Below are positions 46,861 to 59,382 of a DNA stretch of 64,000 bases, in pieces. Both the position numbers and the translations under genes were made by a program. The notes beneath the pieces were generated by a model. That model did no database searches and had not been told where the DNA came from. It saw only the letters and a list, made by a program, of their open reading frames with translations. The DNA is from Epiperipatus broadwayi. Lineage: Eukaryota; Onychophora; Udeonychophora; Euonychophora; Peripatidae. The stretch lies in assembly GCA_028023455.1 (NCBI GenBank), contig JAQFVV010006313.1:849519-913518 (forward strand), given 5' to 3'. Position 1 is the first letter of the stretch. Each line of letters starts with the position of its first letter.

Positions 46861-49005
46861 ACTACCAAAGTCCTAATCCCTTTTTCTCTATTAATACTAG
46901 GCCTTATTCTCTTAATTAACAATGATTCTCTTATCTTCCTGTCCCTTCTACTGTTTGCAAAACTAATCATTTTTATACTTTCCTACTGCCTAAGTTGCAT
47001 GTGGCCTTCCATGATAAATAAGGTTTCCACCCCTAGTTCAGCCTATATCTGTGCTGGATCATTTTAAGACTATTTTATTTTCTCTTACAAATGTATGCCT
47101 GCCAGATTTGGATAAATTTAATAGGAACACAAACCAAATTATCATATATTTCTAATACCATGCAGCACCCAAGTAAAAAGCATTATAATGTGACATTTTT
47201 TTAATAAATGAACACTTACTTATTTAATTATAATTTCTTTTAAGAGAGTTAGCTACTTACAATCATTATAAAGAAATCTGTAAAGATTCCAACTTAAAAG
47301 ATTAGATTCATTTATGGATTTATTAAATCCATCAGTGTTGTCTCTGTTGCATGCTGATTGGATATTTATTAGATACATGTTTTTAGGTGTGTGTTTGGTT
47401 ACAGTTTCTTAAATCCAAGACAGATCAATTCAACTTTTGAAGCAGATAAACACAGTGACTGTGGATGACATTGAATCTTTTAATGATATTCCAGTAATGT
47501 CTATGAAGTTAAGTTTTAGCTGACTTTATTACTTCATTTGGAACATAAATTTTGAATATTTATAAGCAGTGCATTTTTTATTAATGTAATTCTTTGCTTG
47601 TTTTGGATTTATTGATTAAACATCAAAAAAGTTCTTGATTTGATACATGTTTTATTTTTAAAACTACTTCTTGAATTAATAGTAAATCTAATAAACATTA
47701 AAGCTTTTCTATATTTTCTCTGTTAGACAACTTGTCTTTTAGCATCCAATAACAAAATATGCTGAAGGATGGGAATCTGCTGTAAGATTTGAGTATGCTA
47801 ATCAGTAATAGTGTAGAAATTTTTTGGGTATGCAATATTTAGCAGGCAAAAATGAAAGTTCAAAAAAAACTCTTTTTAGATTGTTTGTATCACATTCATA
47901 AACAATCAAACCAGCTAAAGACAGATTAGAAAAATAAATAGGATTATGATTCGAAATTACTCCAATAAATATGAGGTAAAATCTTGTTTGTCTAATTGCT
48001 GTATAATATTATTTTTGTTTTACAAGAAGTTTCTTATTATTAAAAAGTTGAAGCTGTTCTTTTTATAACATTAGGTGTAAGGCCCAATCTGTGGATTCCC
48101 CCCCCCCCAATGTCTACTTTCTTATTAAAAGACTTCTGAAAATATAAATTATTAAAGCAATGTTACCAATATTGATAGATTTACTTATTTTGTTTTTTGA
48201 TAGATATTGATATAACAATAGTAATTAAGGTGAGAAACTGAAAAGGGGCATATTCTGTAATTTATATTCTGTATCATTATCGGCTATAACATTTTGAATT
48301 TTACTTTTAATAAACATTTTATCAGGTAAATTAAGGAATTATTTTATATTTAAGAGTTTTTTTAAGATTTTATTTTTAAAAGAACATTCTTTTTTCAAAC
48401 AGATGTGCAAAGCTGAGGTTATATCTGTAAACTTGATATCAGTCTTTAATTTATTTCAAAGTAGTTTTGTTAGTCCAAACTATTCTAAAGTAGATGGTTC
48501 CCAAAATAATGGTTTAATTCTAAGTTAAGCTTATTCTTTAAATATTTGTAGGAACAATTTGTGTAATAATTTTTTGGAGTATAGTTAGGTTTTGATTTTT
48601 TTCTCTTTATGTTTGGATAATATTGAAGAAATTTTTTAACAAACGTGTTTTGGCTTTATGCTCTAAGCTTTATAAACAATATCTGCTTCAGATATCTTTC
48701 TTGTATAAGAGAATATTCAAATAAATTCACTTATATTTATCAATTTTATTAAGTTTAATGAAACACTGTAAAAGAAAAAAATTGTAGTTTTATTCAAATA
48801 TTTCTTCTTCTAGTTCCAACAAATTTATAATATATATAAAATTGCTAAGCTCATTACAAAAATAGTAATAATTCTTTTAAGAAATTATTCTACATATACC
48901 AAGACTTTGTAAAATGGACCAAGCATTTTAATAAGACCTTGTAAAATTTGTTTTTCTATGATTACATCATATTTATTTTTAAATATCAAGAGACTTTATA
49001 AATTT
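46861..49005. other. AT-rich intergenic sequence, no feature seen
   Basis: G content returns to normal from about 46900. A C run lies at 48100-48109. No open frame or element supported. Confidence 0.5.
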
Positions 49006-49278
49006 GCTAAATTAAAGTATGAGGATTGGCTACCTTAATATATATCTGAGCACTTATAGCATATATGTGTGGAGATTGTAATCTGGGCCAACTGATGATT
49101 GCTGGTTTAGCATGAAATATGTATATTGGTGATTATTTATCTTTTCAACATATATGTGTTCAAGTGTATCAGTGTTATGAGATAGAGTGGTAAGCGGTGG
49201 GTCATGTGAAAGTCTGTGCTAATATACCTTATATATTACATATATAGACACAGATATAGAATAAGCCTGTGTGTTTCA
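49006..49278 (+). mobile_element. Family A half element (copy A4)
   Basis: One arm of family A in plus orientation: AAAGTATGAGGATTGGCTAC, GGGCCAACTGATGATTGCTG, GTTCAAGTGTATCAGTG (A-box position) and TGGGTCATGTGAAAGTCTGT, ending with AAGCCTGTGTGTTTCAG. GCTAAATT occurs at both ends (49006 and 49279), a possible target-site duplication. Confidence 0.75.
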
Positions 49279-49311
49279 GCTAAATTTATTAAAGAAAAAT
49301 AAGATATTAGA

Positions 49312-49389
49312 GGTCAAGTATTGGTAGCCGAGAGGTCAGCCATGGATTCGCTTCCTGGCCGATGCTTTGACATATGGAAGAAAAAAACA
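49312..49389 (+). mobile_element. tRNA-derived SINE, family S1, with 17-bp TSD
   Basis: The body GTCAAGTATTGGTAGCCGAG, GGATTCGCTTCCTGGCC and GATGCTTTGACATATGG is followed by an A-rich tail. A perfect 17-bp duplication AAAAATAAGATATTAGA flanks it (49295-49311 and 49390-49406). The central part is shorter than in the full copy at 56.7 kb. Confidence 0.9.
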
Positions 49390-49749
49390 AAAAATAAGAT
49401 ATTAGATTTTATTTATTTATTTTTTCAAATATATGGATTCCAGTTAGTGGTTCTTAAATTTCTTCTGAGATGCATTAGTATTATCAGAGTTGTCTATCTA
49501 TATAAAAGATATTACGCATGGGAGAAAGAGAAACGTAAATAGCCATGTGTGTGTGCTGAAAATCAGATATATTAATCTTTAACTTGGATTAAAGTTTATA
49601 TCTGTGCTAGAGAAAATCTTTAGTTTACTAAATAATTAGTAATAATCATTACTTGTTTATCAAAAAGTTGACAACGTAAAAGTTGGGAGAGGAGTAAATT
49701 GACGCTTGAAAATAAAAATGAGACAATTTGCTCTACATAAATACTCTTC

Positions 49750-49850
49750 ATGTAATAAAGATATAAATGAGAGATGATAATCTTGCCCAACTGATTAGTG
49801 CTGGTTCAGCACGAAATGCATCTTGGGGGTTATTTGTCTTTCATTGTATC
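49750..49850 (+). mobile_element. Degenerate family A fragment
   Basis: GAGAGATGATAATCTTGCCC, AACTGATTAGTGCTGGTTCA and GCACGAAATGCATCTTGGGG correspond to the middle of family A arms (compare 27014-27075). The 62-codon frame covering it is incidental. Confidence 0.55.
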
Positions 49851-50931
49851 TTTATTTATATGAAATTATTTATGAAATATAAAAAAAAAAGAATAGAGAA
49901 ATATGGAAGTTGTCTATCTATTATCATAACGATTGATTTAAGCAAATTAAATTGATTAACTTTTATACTCTCTGCATTTCAGCTGTCTTATTTTGCCAAT
50001 CTATAATTTTGAAATATCTACTTTATTATCTATCTTAACAATTTGCATTAAACGTTATACACATAACATTTATGACCAATATAAAATTTTAATATGATTG
50101 TCTGCCAAAGTAATGTTGTGATACAGATGTGGTAATATTATACTAATAAAATTGTTTAAATTTAGTGTAAACATAAGCTTATTGTCAGATAAAATTATTG
50201 TTAGAAATTTTTTCAAACTCTTTTTTTAGTAAACACCAAAAATGTCTCTAGCGACAAGATTGTTTTCTTTCAACTAACAAGATAATGGAACTGTCTTACA
50301 AGGTATATTAAGTGTGGTATGAATGCATTATAAATGCAAACTATTTGAATATTGTGGGAGACAAGATTTTTTGCATACTTCAAATATTATTTCTAGATAG
50401 CACTATCATCTTTAAAAATAACATTTAAGTATATACTATCTTCAAAGGTAAACACTAGTTTAATGAACATAAGAATAATGTTAAACATCTTCTATGCCCT
50501 CCTCCAATCATATGATTTTGAAATTATTAGCTTTATAATTTTTGATAAATAAATGAAAAGTAAACAAGCTTTATTGAGATCTTTTTGACAAAATACAAAA
50601 CTTTTCTTTATAAGAAGTGGTTTAATGTGCCATTGTTCCAATAATATACAATTTATTCTATGATAAACACAAGTAGTTTTTGATTTAAATGTTAAAAATC
50701 TACCTTTATTAGTAGTACAATTACTATGAGTGGTTTGCTATTTTGTCCAATATACATTTAAATTTCATATACACATGTGTGCCTGTATATTAATTTAAAA
50801 ATTAATTTTATGCATCTTACTACAGAATAAATATTTATATATATAATTGTTAAGGATTAATAAAAGCGTGAAGCTTTTTCAATAAGCAAGATCTCTTAAT
50901 AAGTTGTTTTAATATAATTTTTATTTTATAT

Positions 50932-51810
50932 ATGTTGAATTAAATATTTCCATGAATTAATCTTTAACCTATGATGTTGCAAAGAAATTATCAATTACTA
51001 CTAACTGACAATTCCTGAGGCTAGGCCAATTTTCTCATTAACCTATAATAGCTCTTTTGTTGAGGTTTTTTTATTAAAGTAAAAAGAATCTTCTTTTACT
51101 TCAACCACAAGTTCTTATATAGATTTATATTCAGAAAGCTACTCTTTATAGATGTGAGAATGTGAAAGAATATCATCTTTCTTGACATTCTGCAAATATT
51201 ATTTCAAACTTCTCCAAAGAATTGTAAATGTTGAAGTAAATATTTCCATGGGTTGTTATTATAATAAAGAATAGAAATGAGGAGATAATATCAATGTAAA
51301 TAGAATAACCTTTAACCTTTGATGTTGCAAAAAATATCAGTTATTATAATCCCTGAAGATAAACAAGTTTTCTCATAATCTATAATAGCATTTTTGTAAT
51401 ACATTAAAGATCAGCCTTTTCAAGCTATTGTGCATGTGCTTTTTACGAGTGTTAATAATAAATGAATACTTTCACTCCCAACACAAGATATAGTATTTAG
51501 GAAAGAATAAAATGAATCCACTTATTCTTTCCAACCCAAATGCTTTTATATGGGCAAATCTTAAGTACTGGAAGTGAAAGCATTTTTGGTAAAGTTTTTT
51601 GCTGTAATAACATGGGTTGTTTTTTACTTCTAATTCAAATTCTTACATGGATTTAAACTCAGAAAGCTATTTTTATGTGTGTGAGAATGTGAAAGAATAG
51701 CATCTCTTTTGACATTCTGTAAATACTATTTTAAACTTCTCTAGAGAGTTGTATATGTTGAATTAAATATTTCCATGGATTGTTATTATAATACAGAATA
51801 TAAATGGGTT
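50932..51810 (+). repeat. Local tandem duplication, ~300-bp unit, one unit interrupted
   Basis: A junction word resembling GTTGAATTAAATATTTCCAT recurs at 50932, 51229 and 51757. Between these, unit 1 (about 297 bp) and unit 2 (about 528 bp) share AACCTATGATGTTGCAAA, the word TATAATAGC, CAGAAAGCTA and GAGAATGTGAAAGAATA. Unit 2 is longer because it contains an insertion at about 51398-51600. Confidence 0.8.
51398..51590 (+). mobile_element. Dispersed repeat inserted in tandem unit (family G relative)
   Basis: Starts TAATACATTAAAGATCAGCC and includes AATGAATCCACTTATTCTTT and GGGCAAATCTTAAGTA. A closely similar copy lies at 60144-60314 with the same start and stop. Its middle is related, in inverted orientation, to the interior of the TA-flanked palindrome at 59162-59382. 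Confidence 0.75.
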
Positions 51811-52337
51811 AAATATATATATATATGTTTATTATCATTATTATTACTATTAACATTAGTATCTGTTTGAAGGTGTTTAGCTTTCACGTTATTATATTAT
51901 CTGTTTACGCTTAAATTTAATATATTTACATTTATTAACATTAGTATTATTATTATACTAAATTTGTAGAAGGAACCTAAAAAAATGGTTTTAAAATATT
52001 CTGTCTTCACAAGCTGCATGGTGCTACATTTGGTAGTTCATAAATTAAAGTGCAGAAATGATTGTAAAATCAAAAAGCAGGAAGTATTAATAGTAATAGA
52101 GATATTTTAATTTTACTTTATTCTGAGTATGCATATATGGAACATGCAACTTTACTCTTCAAGGTTTCAATGAAAGATGTTCTTGTAAGTGAAGGGATAT
52201 CAAGATTTAAGAATATTATAGCAGTTCTTAGTAAAAATTGTCTTCGCATGAAAAAAGTTTAATTGAACAAATAGAGAACTATCAGTTTTTTTGAAAGGCT
52301 GGAACAGTCAAAGAAAAGACATTGAATGTTGAAATAG
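51811..52337. other. AT-rich intergenic sequence
   Basis: A fragment around 51862-51935 resembles the start of repeat J (54.6 kb). Nothing else supported. Confidence 0.4.
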
Positions 52338-52685
52338 GGGCAAACTCTCCTCACAGTGGTGCCACCCAGTGCAAGCCACAGTAATCAATGGATGCATGGT
52401 TTGTGCATAAAATCTCTATCTAGTGCCTATCCCCAGACTAGTTTGTAGCTTGTGGCTTTCATCAGTGATGATCCCTGGATTTGAGAGCACTGCACCTAGA
52501 TCTTAGGATCTAACGCAACCCTCCAAACACCACCTTTTATGTTTTGGTTAAATATAAAGCTCCTACTAATGAAGGCCATTAGCTAAAAACTAGTCTGGGG
52601 ATGAGTGCACATTAGATAGGGATTTTATGCACAAATCTTCTTGCACTGGGTGGTACTACTGTATTGAAAGTTTTGCCTCTGTTCC
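52338..52685. mobile_element. Palindromic repeat, family B (copy B6)
   Basis: Complete fold-back of about 345 bp from GGGGCAAACTCTCCTCACAG to GAAAGTTTTGCCTCTGT. It includes the paired blocks TTTGTGCATAAAATCTC / GATTTTATGCACAAATC and CCCCAGACTAGTTTGTAGC / AAAACTAGTCTGGGGATG. It is the longest version seen, with the fullest spacer (52480-52575). Confidence 0.85.
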
Positions 52686-53493
52686 AATAGTTTGGGTAAG
52701 CAATATAAAACTATAAAGCAAAAAGTTTACATTCATATTCAAAGCAATATTCATATTTGTTTGTAGAATGTAAAAAAAGTTCATATTATTTGAAAATTTA
52801 CAAATAATGATGAGTGCATTAAAAATGAGTCTTATTTCAATAATATAAATTTAAAAATTGTGCTCCAAAGTGTCAAGAGATACAAATATTTGAACATAAG
52901 CAATTGTTTGTGCATCGGCGGTACATAAATGGGGGAGGCAAATTATTATTAACTTATACAGGGTTATATATTACTGAGATATAGAATATATATTAGATCC
53001 TAACTGAAAATTAATGTTTTGAATATAATATTTTATAATCAGTATAAAGGCAAAAACCACTGAAAAATGTAACTTAAGAGTGATTGGTGGATTAAAACAG
53101 CAAAAGAGATATACGTATTCATCGATTGTTTTTGAAAATAACATAATGAGCTTAAAATAATATTATAATCCTACTAAATCCAAGCATTATACTCTATGAC
53201 GACATTTATATTTTGAATTGGTGGAGAGAGTATTTTATCATTTTTTAAACAAGAGATAAGAATTAACAAGATGTAACTTTTAATAATATATCCATTCTAT
53301 TAATTAATTTTTTATAATTCATTCTCCATTCACATAACGACTAAGTAACATTATTATTATTATTATTATTATTATTGTCAAAATATAGCATGGCAGATAT
53401 TCCAAAAACATATGTAAAATCAGTCAAAATAAATATAATAAACAAAAAACTTTGGAATAAACTCCACAATATTTCAATATATGAAAATAAATA

Positions 53494-53530
<37 letters not shown>

Positions 53531-54251
53531 GCATATATGTGTGTGTGTATATATATATGGCAGTTGAAAGAAAAAGGGAAAAGCATTTGATTACTGGTGA
53601 AGATTTGTAGATAAGTAATAAGAGAAATCAAGAAATAATCACTGGAATAATATAGATTATATAAAAGAAAATGACTCAGAAAAGATAATTAATCAAATAT
53701 TTAACTAGACACTACTGGGAAAGAGAGGGTAAAGACATTTAAAAAGAAGTTGGTGACAAAAAATAAATAGTAAAATTAGAGAAATTTGCTAGAAAATTAA
53801 GAATTGGAAGATATCTTAGAAATTATAAATAAATAAGAAAATATATAAATGTGCATATCTCATGGTCAGCCTATAGTTAAACATATAACATCGTTTTATA
53901 AGCTAGTATTTAGATTTTTAGCTAGAGAATAAATTAAAAATGGAAAACTACTCAAATCATCCTTACCTGGCAACTGATATACTTAATGAGAACTGATTTT
54001 CCTATTTAGGTCACCAAAACTGCATTTATTCTACAGCTTGCTATTTTAAAGACAGTTGTTTTCTTTTATCTACATATAAAATTAGAATAAATAATAATTT
54101 GAGAAATATATATTTTTAAATATTTATTATTTATATGATTAAAAAGTTAAAAAAATATTTCATAACTTAAACAAGTTAAATATTTATTTGAATAGGTTTG
54201 TAAATGTTGATATAGTATTTAAATTAAAATATATAAATACACTTGTGACTG
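52686..54251. other. AT-rich intergenic sequence with microsatellites
   Basis: (ATT)n at 53349-53377 and (AT)n at 53494-53519 with a short GT stretch following. A minus-strand 96-codon frame across them is a microsatellite artefact. Confidence 0.6.
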
Positions 54252-54318
54252 TTATTGAGGATTAAAAAATGCTAATCCCAAATCAGATTTTCTACCAACT
54301 ATGCCAAACTGCACAGGA
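54252..54318 (-). mobile_element. tRNA-like SINE head (S2-related)
   Basis: On the minus strand CAGTTTGGCATAGTTGGTAG has a perfect tRNA-type A box (TGGCATAGTTGG). The sequence after it, AAAATCTGATTTGGGATTAG, fits the anticodon side. The T arm is not recognisable. Confidence 0.6.
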
Positions 54319-54364
54319 TAATGAGGGGTGAACCTATATCTTAAAATCATGTGTCAGTAAAACA

Positions 54365-54605
54365 TGTAAAACTCTCCATACAGTAGTGCCACTCAGTGCA
54401 AGGCAGAGTAATCAATAAATGCCAAAAGGCATTGCATAAAATCCCTATTCAGGGTCGACTCATCCAATATCCCCAGACTAGTTTCTAGCTTGTGGCTTTC
54501 ATCAGTGAAGAGACTTGTATCTGAGAACACAGCACCAGATGCAGTACTGTGCACTCGGATCCAAGGCTCTTCACTGATGAACGCCACAAGCTAGAAACTA
54601 ATCAT
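54365..54605. mobile_element. Palindromic repeat, family B (copy B7)
   Basis: Left arm AAAACTCTCCATACAGTAGT through CTTGTGGCTTTCATCAGTGA, then an inverted second part with CAAGGCTCTTCACTGATGAA and GCCACAAGCTAGAAACTA. The right arm is truncated compared with B4. Confidence 0.8.
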
Positions 54606-55048
54606 TATTACATCTGATTGGTTGTCATATAAGCATTTTTAAGTCACTTCTGTCAAAGGTTTCAGCCTTTCATGTTATTATTATATCATCTGTTTGTGTT
54701 TAATAAATTAATATATTTACATTTGTTACTATCAATTCATTGGGTTTGAAAATTACTTTGTAGTAAATTGAAAGATTTCATATTGTTTATTTATATATAA
54801 TATTTAGTGAATTAAATGTGAAGGTCTTTAAAGCTTCACACTCTTATTTCAAAATTCTTGAGACTGGCTTATATATATATATATAAATTTAAGTAGAAAA
54901 GAAGGTGGAACTATCTTTTTTTCGTAAAATCTCTGCCTTGTGTTTTGGCTTGAGAGTTTCCTGTGCAATCATTATTACATCTGATTGGCTGTCATGTAAG
55001 CATTTTTAAGGCACTTCTGTCAAAAGTTTCAGCCTTTTACATTATTAT
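54600..55048 (+). repeat. Direct repeat J (two copies, ~85 bp)
   Basis: AATCATTATTACATCTGATT, GTCATATAAGCATTTTTAAG and TTTCAGCCTTTCATGTTATT at 54600-54690 recur with few changes at 54967-55048. The first copy directly abuts the truncated family B element. Confidence 0.75.
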
Positions 55049-56735
55049 AAAATTTTATATAAATGTACAGAATAGTTTTGATCAGAACAAATAAGATTTT
55101 AAAATTGTTAGAGAAGATTTTAATACTATATTTGGAAAATAATTAAAAGATTAAATTGGTGTGGGTAAATTTGATTTGGAGACAAAAATGAAAGAGGACA
55201 TAGGCTTTTGGAATATGCAGGAAAGAAAAAACTGTTTATTATAAAAAAAAATTTAAAAAAATATCTACAGTAGAAATAGACATAAAAGCATGCAAATGAA
55301 AATGCAGCAAATTTGGATTATATTTTAATTAATAAAAATATATACTTCAAGACTATATTGTGTTTGTTTAATAAATTCAACACAAAAAATAATTACAAAG
55401 TTAGAAAAATAAAAAGTTTTTAAGAAGAGCAGTACTAGTAATTATTAATCTTCAGAAATACTTCTATAAATTTAAACTAGGATATTGTAATTGACTTTAA
55501 AATTTTTAAATACTTCAAAGTTATCTCCAACTTGAATAAAATTAGTAAAAGGGTATCTGATACTTAATTAAGACTTGAAACACTGATAACCAAAATTCAG
55601 AAATTCACCAATGAGATAAGGGAATCTATAAGAGAAATATAAAAATGTTTTAAAATGTCTTTAAAAGAGATGAATATTTGGAATTCTGTGATGTAGACAA
55701 ATAAAATTAATGATGATATAATAAAACATAATATGACAAAGAAAGTAAAGACATTTAAAAAAAGAATCTAAAGCAGTATTTTGATAATTTAAAAATGTTT
55801 TTTCATCAATAAGAAGAAAAGTTAGTTTATTTATAAAAGAAGGAATGATCTCATAAAATGTATGAAAGAATTCTATAGAGAACAAAATATCATAATAGCT
55901 TTTATAATTTATAAATTTCAAATATTTAAAACAAAGAGATGAGAAAGAAATTATATCTATGAAAAATGAAAAACCTCATTAAAATGACGGAATTATTTTA
56001 TAGATATTTTAAGAGAAGCAAATTTTAAAAAAATGAAAATTGGTTGACAATATATTACATATCTAAATGATAAACATATACTAGATGATTTAATAACTAC
56101 AGCAGTAACTTAGAAAGGGAAAATGAAAATATAAAATTATATGTTCATCTTTTGGTCATTATATCCCATCTAAAGAAAACTTTATTCAAATTAATAAAGA
56201 AATAAGCTGAATTAAAGGTAACGTTGGCACACATCACATTATGAATCAAGGGATATGAGTTTCTATTTTGCTTTCAATTTATAAATTATAAGAAAGTAAT
56301 TGTGTAAACATCCCAGTACTGATTAAAGCTCTAAAAACCATAAGATATAAATTCAGAATTTTATCAAACATTATAAAATATTAAAATGGATCCATACTGA
56401 ATGGATTTCATGTGCAACTTAGAAGATTACTATTGACTAGATGCTTCCGACCTTTTTTTTTTTTTTTGGTTGCTTTAACAATTTTTTTTAAGATTTAAAG
56501 TAAATTAAACAAAACATTTTAATATTATATAAATACATTTTCAAATTTTAATAAAACTAAATTAAGATTTATTTGTGCTGTCGAATATAACAGGTATATT
56601 TAGAGTACCCTCTGAATAAAAAACTTAATTTTTTTTCCTCCGATAGTTTCATGACTAATCGGAATAGTTTTTTTCTTAGCTTTATTAATAGTTGCCATTT
56701 ATTAATATCAGAATACAAAAATGCCTGTCATTTTT

Positions 56736-56836
56736 TTTCTCATGTGTCATAGCATCAGCCGGGAAGTGAACCCACTATCCCGGGACAACTGCTTGTAAAG
56801 CAGCTGTCGCTGACCTCTCGACCACCAATGCTTGAC
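56736..56836 (-). mobile_element. tRNA-derived SINE, family S1, best copy, 14-bp TSD
   Basis: The minus strand reads GTCAAGCATTGGTGGTCGAG to CGGCTGATGCTATGACACAT. It has an exact pol III A box (TGGTCGAGAGG), a stem-loop CTGCTTTACAAGCAG in anticodon position (loop TTTACAA) and a near B box (GGTTCACTTCC). The element ends in a short A tail. A perfect 14-bp duplication TGCCTGTCATTTTT (56722-56735 and 56837-56850) flanks it. tRNA-derived SINEs of this simple kind, about 100 bp with no LINE-like body, are known in molluscs and other invertebrates. The isotype is uncertain, since copies differ in the anticodon loop. Confidence 0.92.
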
Positions 56837-57928
56837 TGCCTGTCATTTTTGTAATATTTTTTTTTAATTGGTTGCTTTAATAATATTTTTTTTAGATTTA
56901 ATGTAAATGTTTTTTTTAAAACATTACTAATTTATAAAAGTTTATTACATTGCTAAATATGTTGACAGACCATGAAACATGAAATGCCTTAATACTGAAT
57001 TATGAATCAGCATTTGAGACTGCTTCTGCAGCTGGCTGGGAAACTTTATTATAAAGTATATACTATATGTTTGTAGATAAAAACACTCATACTGATTTTT
57101 ACCCAACATTTTTTATCTAATGGTGGAAATACTTCCTTCACATAAATGTAGGGTTGTAAATTTGACATGTGATATTGGACAAACATACATTTGCCAATCA
57201 TACAACAGAGAAAGTATGGATTTTATATGGAAGATATTAGTGCATGATTAAATAATTTCATCCTTCTAAAATATGTATATCCATTTTACAGTAGGCATTT
57301 TGTGGAATAAAATAAAAATCTGTAGAAATAAAAGTAAATGGGAATTGCTTAAATTATCTAATTTTTTGCAGATACTATAGTTATTTTGTCAAATAATGCT
57401 TAGCAAAGCTTCAAAAAATTTCATAAGAGCTGTCTGATGGAACCAAAAAAGTCCGACTATATTAACACAATAGCTTTTAAAAAAGAGTAAAATAAAGGTT
57501 TGTAGTAATAAATTTGAAAAATTTATGAATTTTGATTTTAATCATTTTATCAGATTATTAATACAGATAAAAACATCAAAGATGAAATTAATCTTAGAAT
57601 TAAACTTTCATGGATGGAATACTTTTAGTAAAAATAATATAAAAAAGGTTTTTATTAAATATTTTTTTTATTGTTTATGGATCTGAGACTTGAATCTTAG
57701 TATAAAAAAGTAATAAATAAATTTCAGAGCATGTAGAGAAATATAAAAGGATGAGTAATAAAAGAGAGAGAGAGAGAGAAATAAAAAAATGTATGAGTGA
57801 TACAATAATAATACATGTCAATGAAAGAATTAAAATGCTGAAGTAGAACTGACTGGACATATTAGAGAAGAAATGATAATAGTTGGAAAACTAAACTCTT
57901 AAACCAAATACCAAGGGATTGTTAAATA

Positions 57929-57978
57929 AACATCACATGATCACCAATGTATAGTGAGTTTTGCCTGTTTTAATAAGA
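57929..57978. mobile_element. Family B fragment with 11-bp TSD (copy B8)
   Basis: A 50-bp piece (AACATCACATGATCACCAAT to GTTTTGCCTGTTTTAATAAG) interrupts the RTE-type LINE. ATTGTTAAATA flanks it on both sides (57918-57928 and 57979-57989). The empty-site sequence is predictable from the related LINE at 10432-10450. Confidence 0.8.
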
Positions 57979-58020
57979 ATTGTTAAATAATTAGAAAAAG
58001 ACCACAACTTGATAGATAGA

Positions 58021-58118
58021 GTCAAGTGTTGGTGTCCTAGTGGTTCGCATAGCTGTCTTCTAAGCAGCTGGCCTGGATTTGCTTCCTGGTCAACGCATTT
58101 GACATATGAAAAATAAAA
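58021..58118 (+). mobile_element. tRNA-derived SINE, family S1, in RTE copy
   Basis: GTCAAGTGTTGGTGTCCTAG, GCTGTCTTCTAAGCAGC (loop CTTCTAA) and GGATTTGCTTCCTGGTC, then CAACGCATTTGACATATG and an A-rich tail. It splits the RPRKRPYVKWMDE-encoding part of the LINE. Confidence 0.88.
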
Positions 58119-58256
58119 TTTGTAAGATAAATGGAAGAAATAAAGAAGTTTTTCTAATAATGTCAAGAAGAAAAGCTACAGATCAGAGAATTGAATTAAA
58201 CTATGAGAAACCTTAATCCTACTGTGCAATGATACTGTTCAAAATGGTGATGAGTA

Positions 58257-59131
<875 letters not shown>

Positions 59132-59161
59132 AATTACATTAAGTTTAGTATAGATAATATA

Positions 59162-59382
59162 TTAGCGATTAAGCCAATGCACATGCGCTTTAAAGATAAA
59201 TTATAAATGAATACTCTCACTTTTCCATACGCTTAAGATTTGCCCATACATAAATGTTTGGGTTGAAAGGATGGGTGGATTCATTTCATCTTTTCTAAAA
59301 AACTATACCTTGTGTCTGGAAAAGTGAGAGTATTCATTTATAATTTATCTTTAAAGTGCATGTGCATTGGCTTAATCGCTAA
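59162..59382. mobile_element. TA-flanked palindromic MITE, family G
   Basis: 66-bp terminal inverted repeats with about one mismatch start TTAGCGATTAAGCCAATGCA and end TGCATTGGCTTAATCGCTAA. TA dinucleotides flank both ends (59160-59161 and 59383-59384). The 221-bp body is non-coding. Its centre resembles the repeats at 51.4 and 60.1 kb. Confidence 0.85.

Larger units (their letters stand above)
55158..58256 (+). mobile_element. Heavily decayed RTE-type LINE copy with nested insertions
   Basis: A third RTE-type copy that follows the order of 8280-10600. Recognisable points: HRLLEYAGKKKLF (about 55200), LDYILINKNIYFK-like text at 55313-55355, MKNEKPHXNDGI near 55960, ADTIVILSNNA (57371, the FADD box with Asp to Thr), LSDGTKKV (57430), INTDKNIKDEINLRIKL (57555-57605), LWI*DLNLSIKK-type text (57675-57710) and a 3' end at about 58250. 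Stops and frameshifts are everywhere. About 800-900 bp separate the GVRQGD region from the FADD box, far more than in the intact order, because of insertions around 56450-57350. A SINE (56736-56836), a family B piece (57929-57978) and another SINE (58021-58118) lie inside. Confidence 0.75.
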
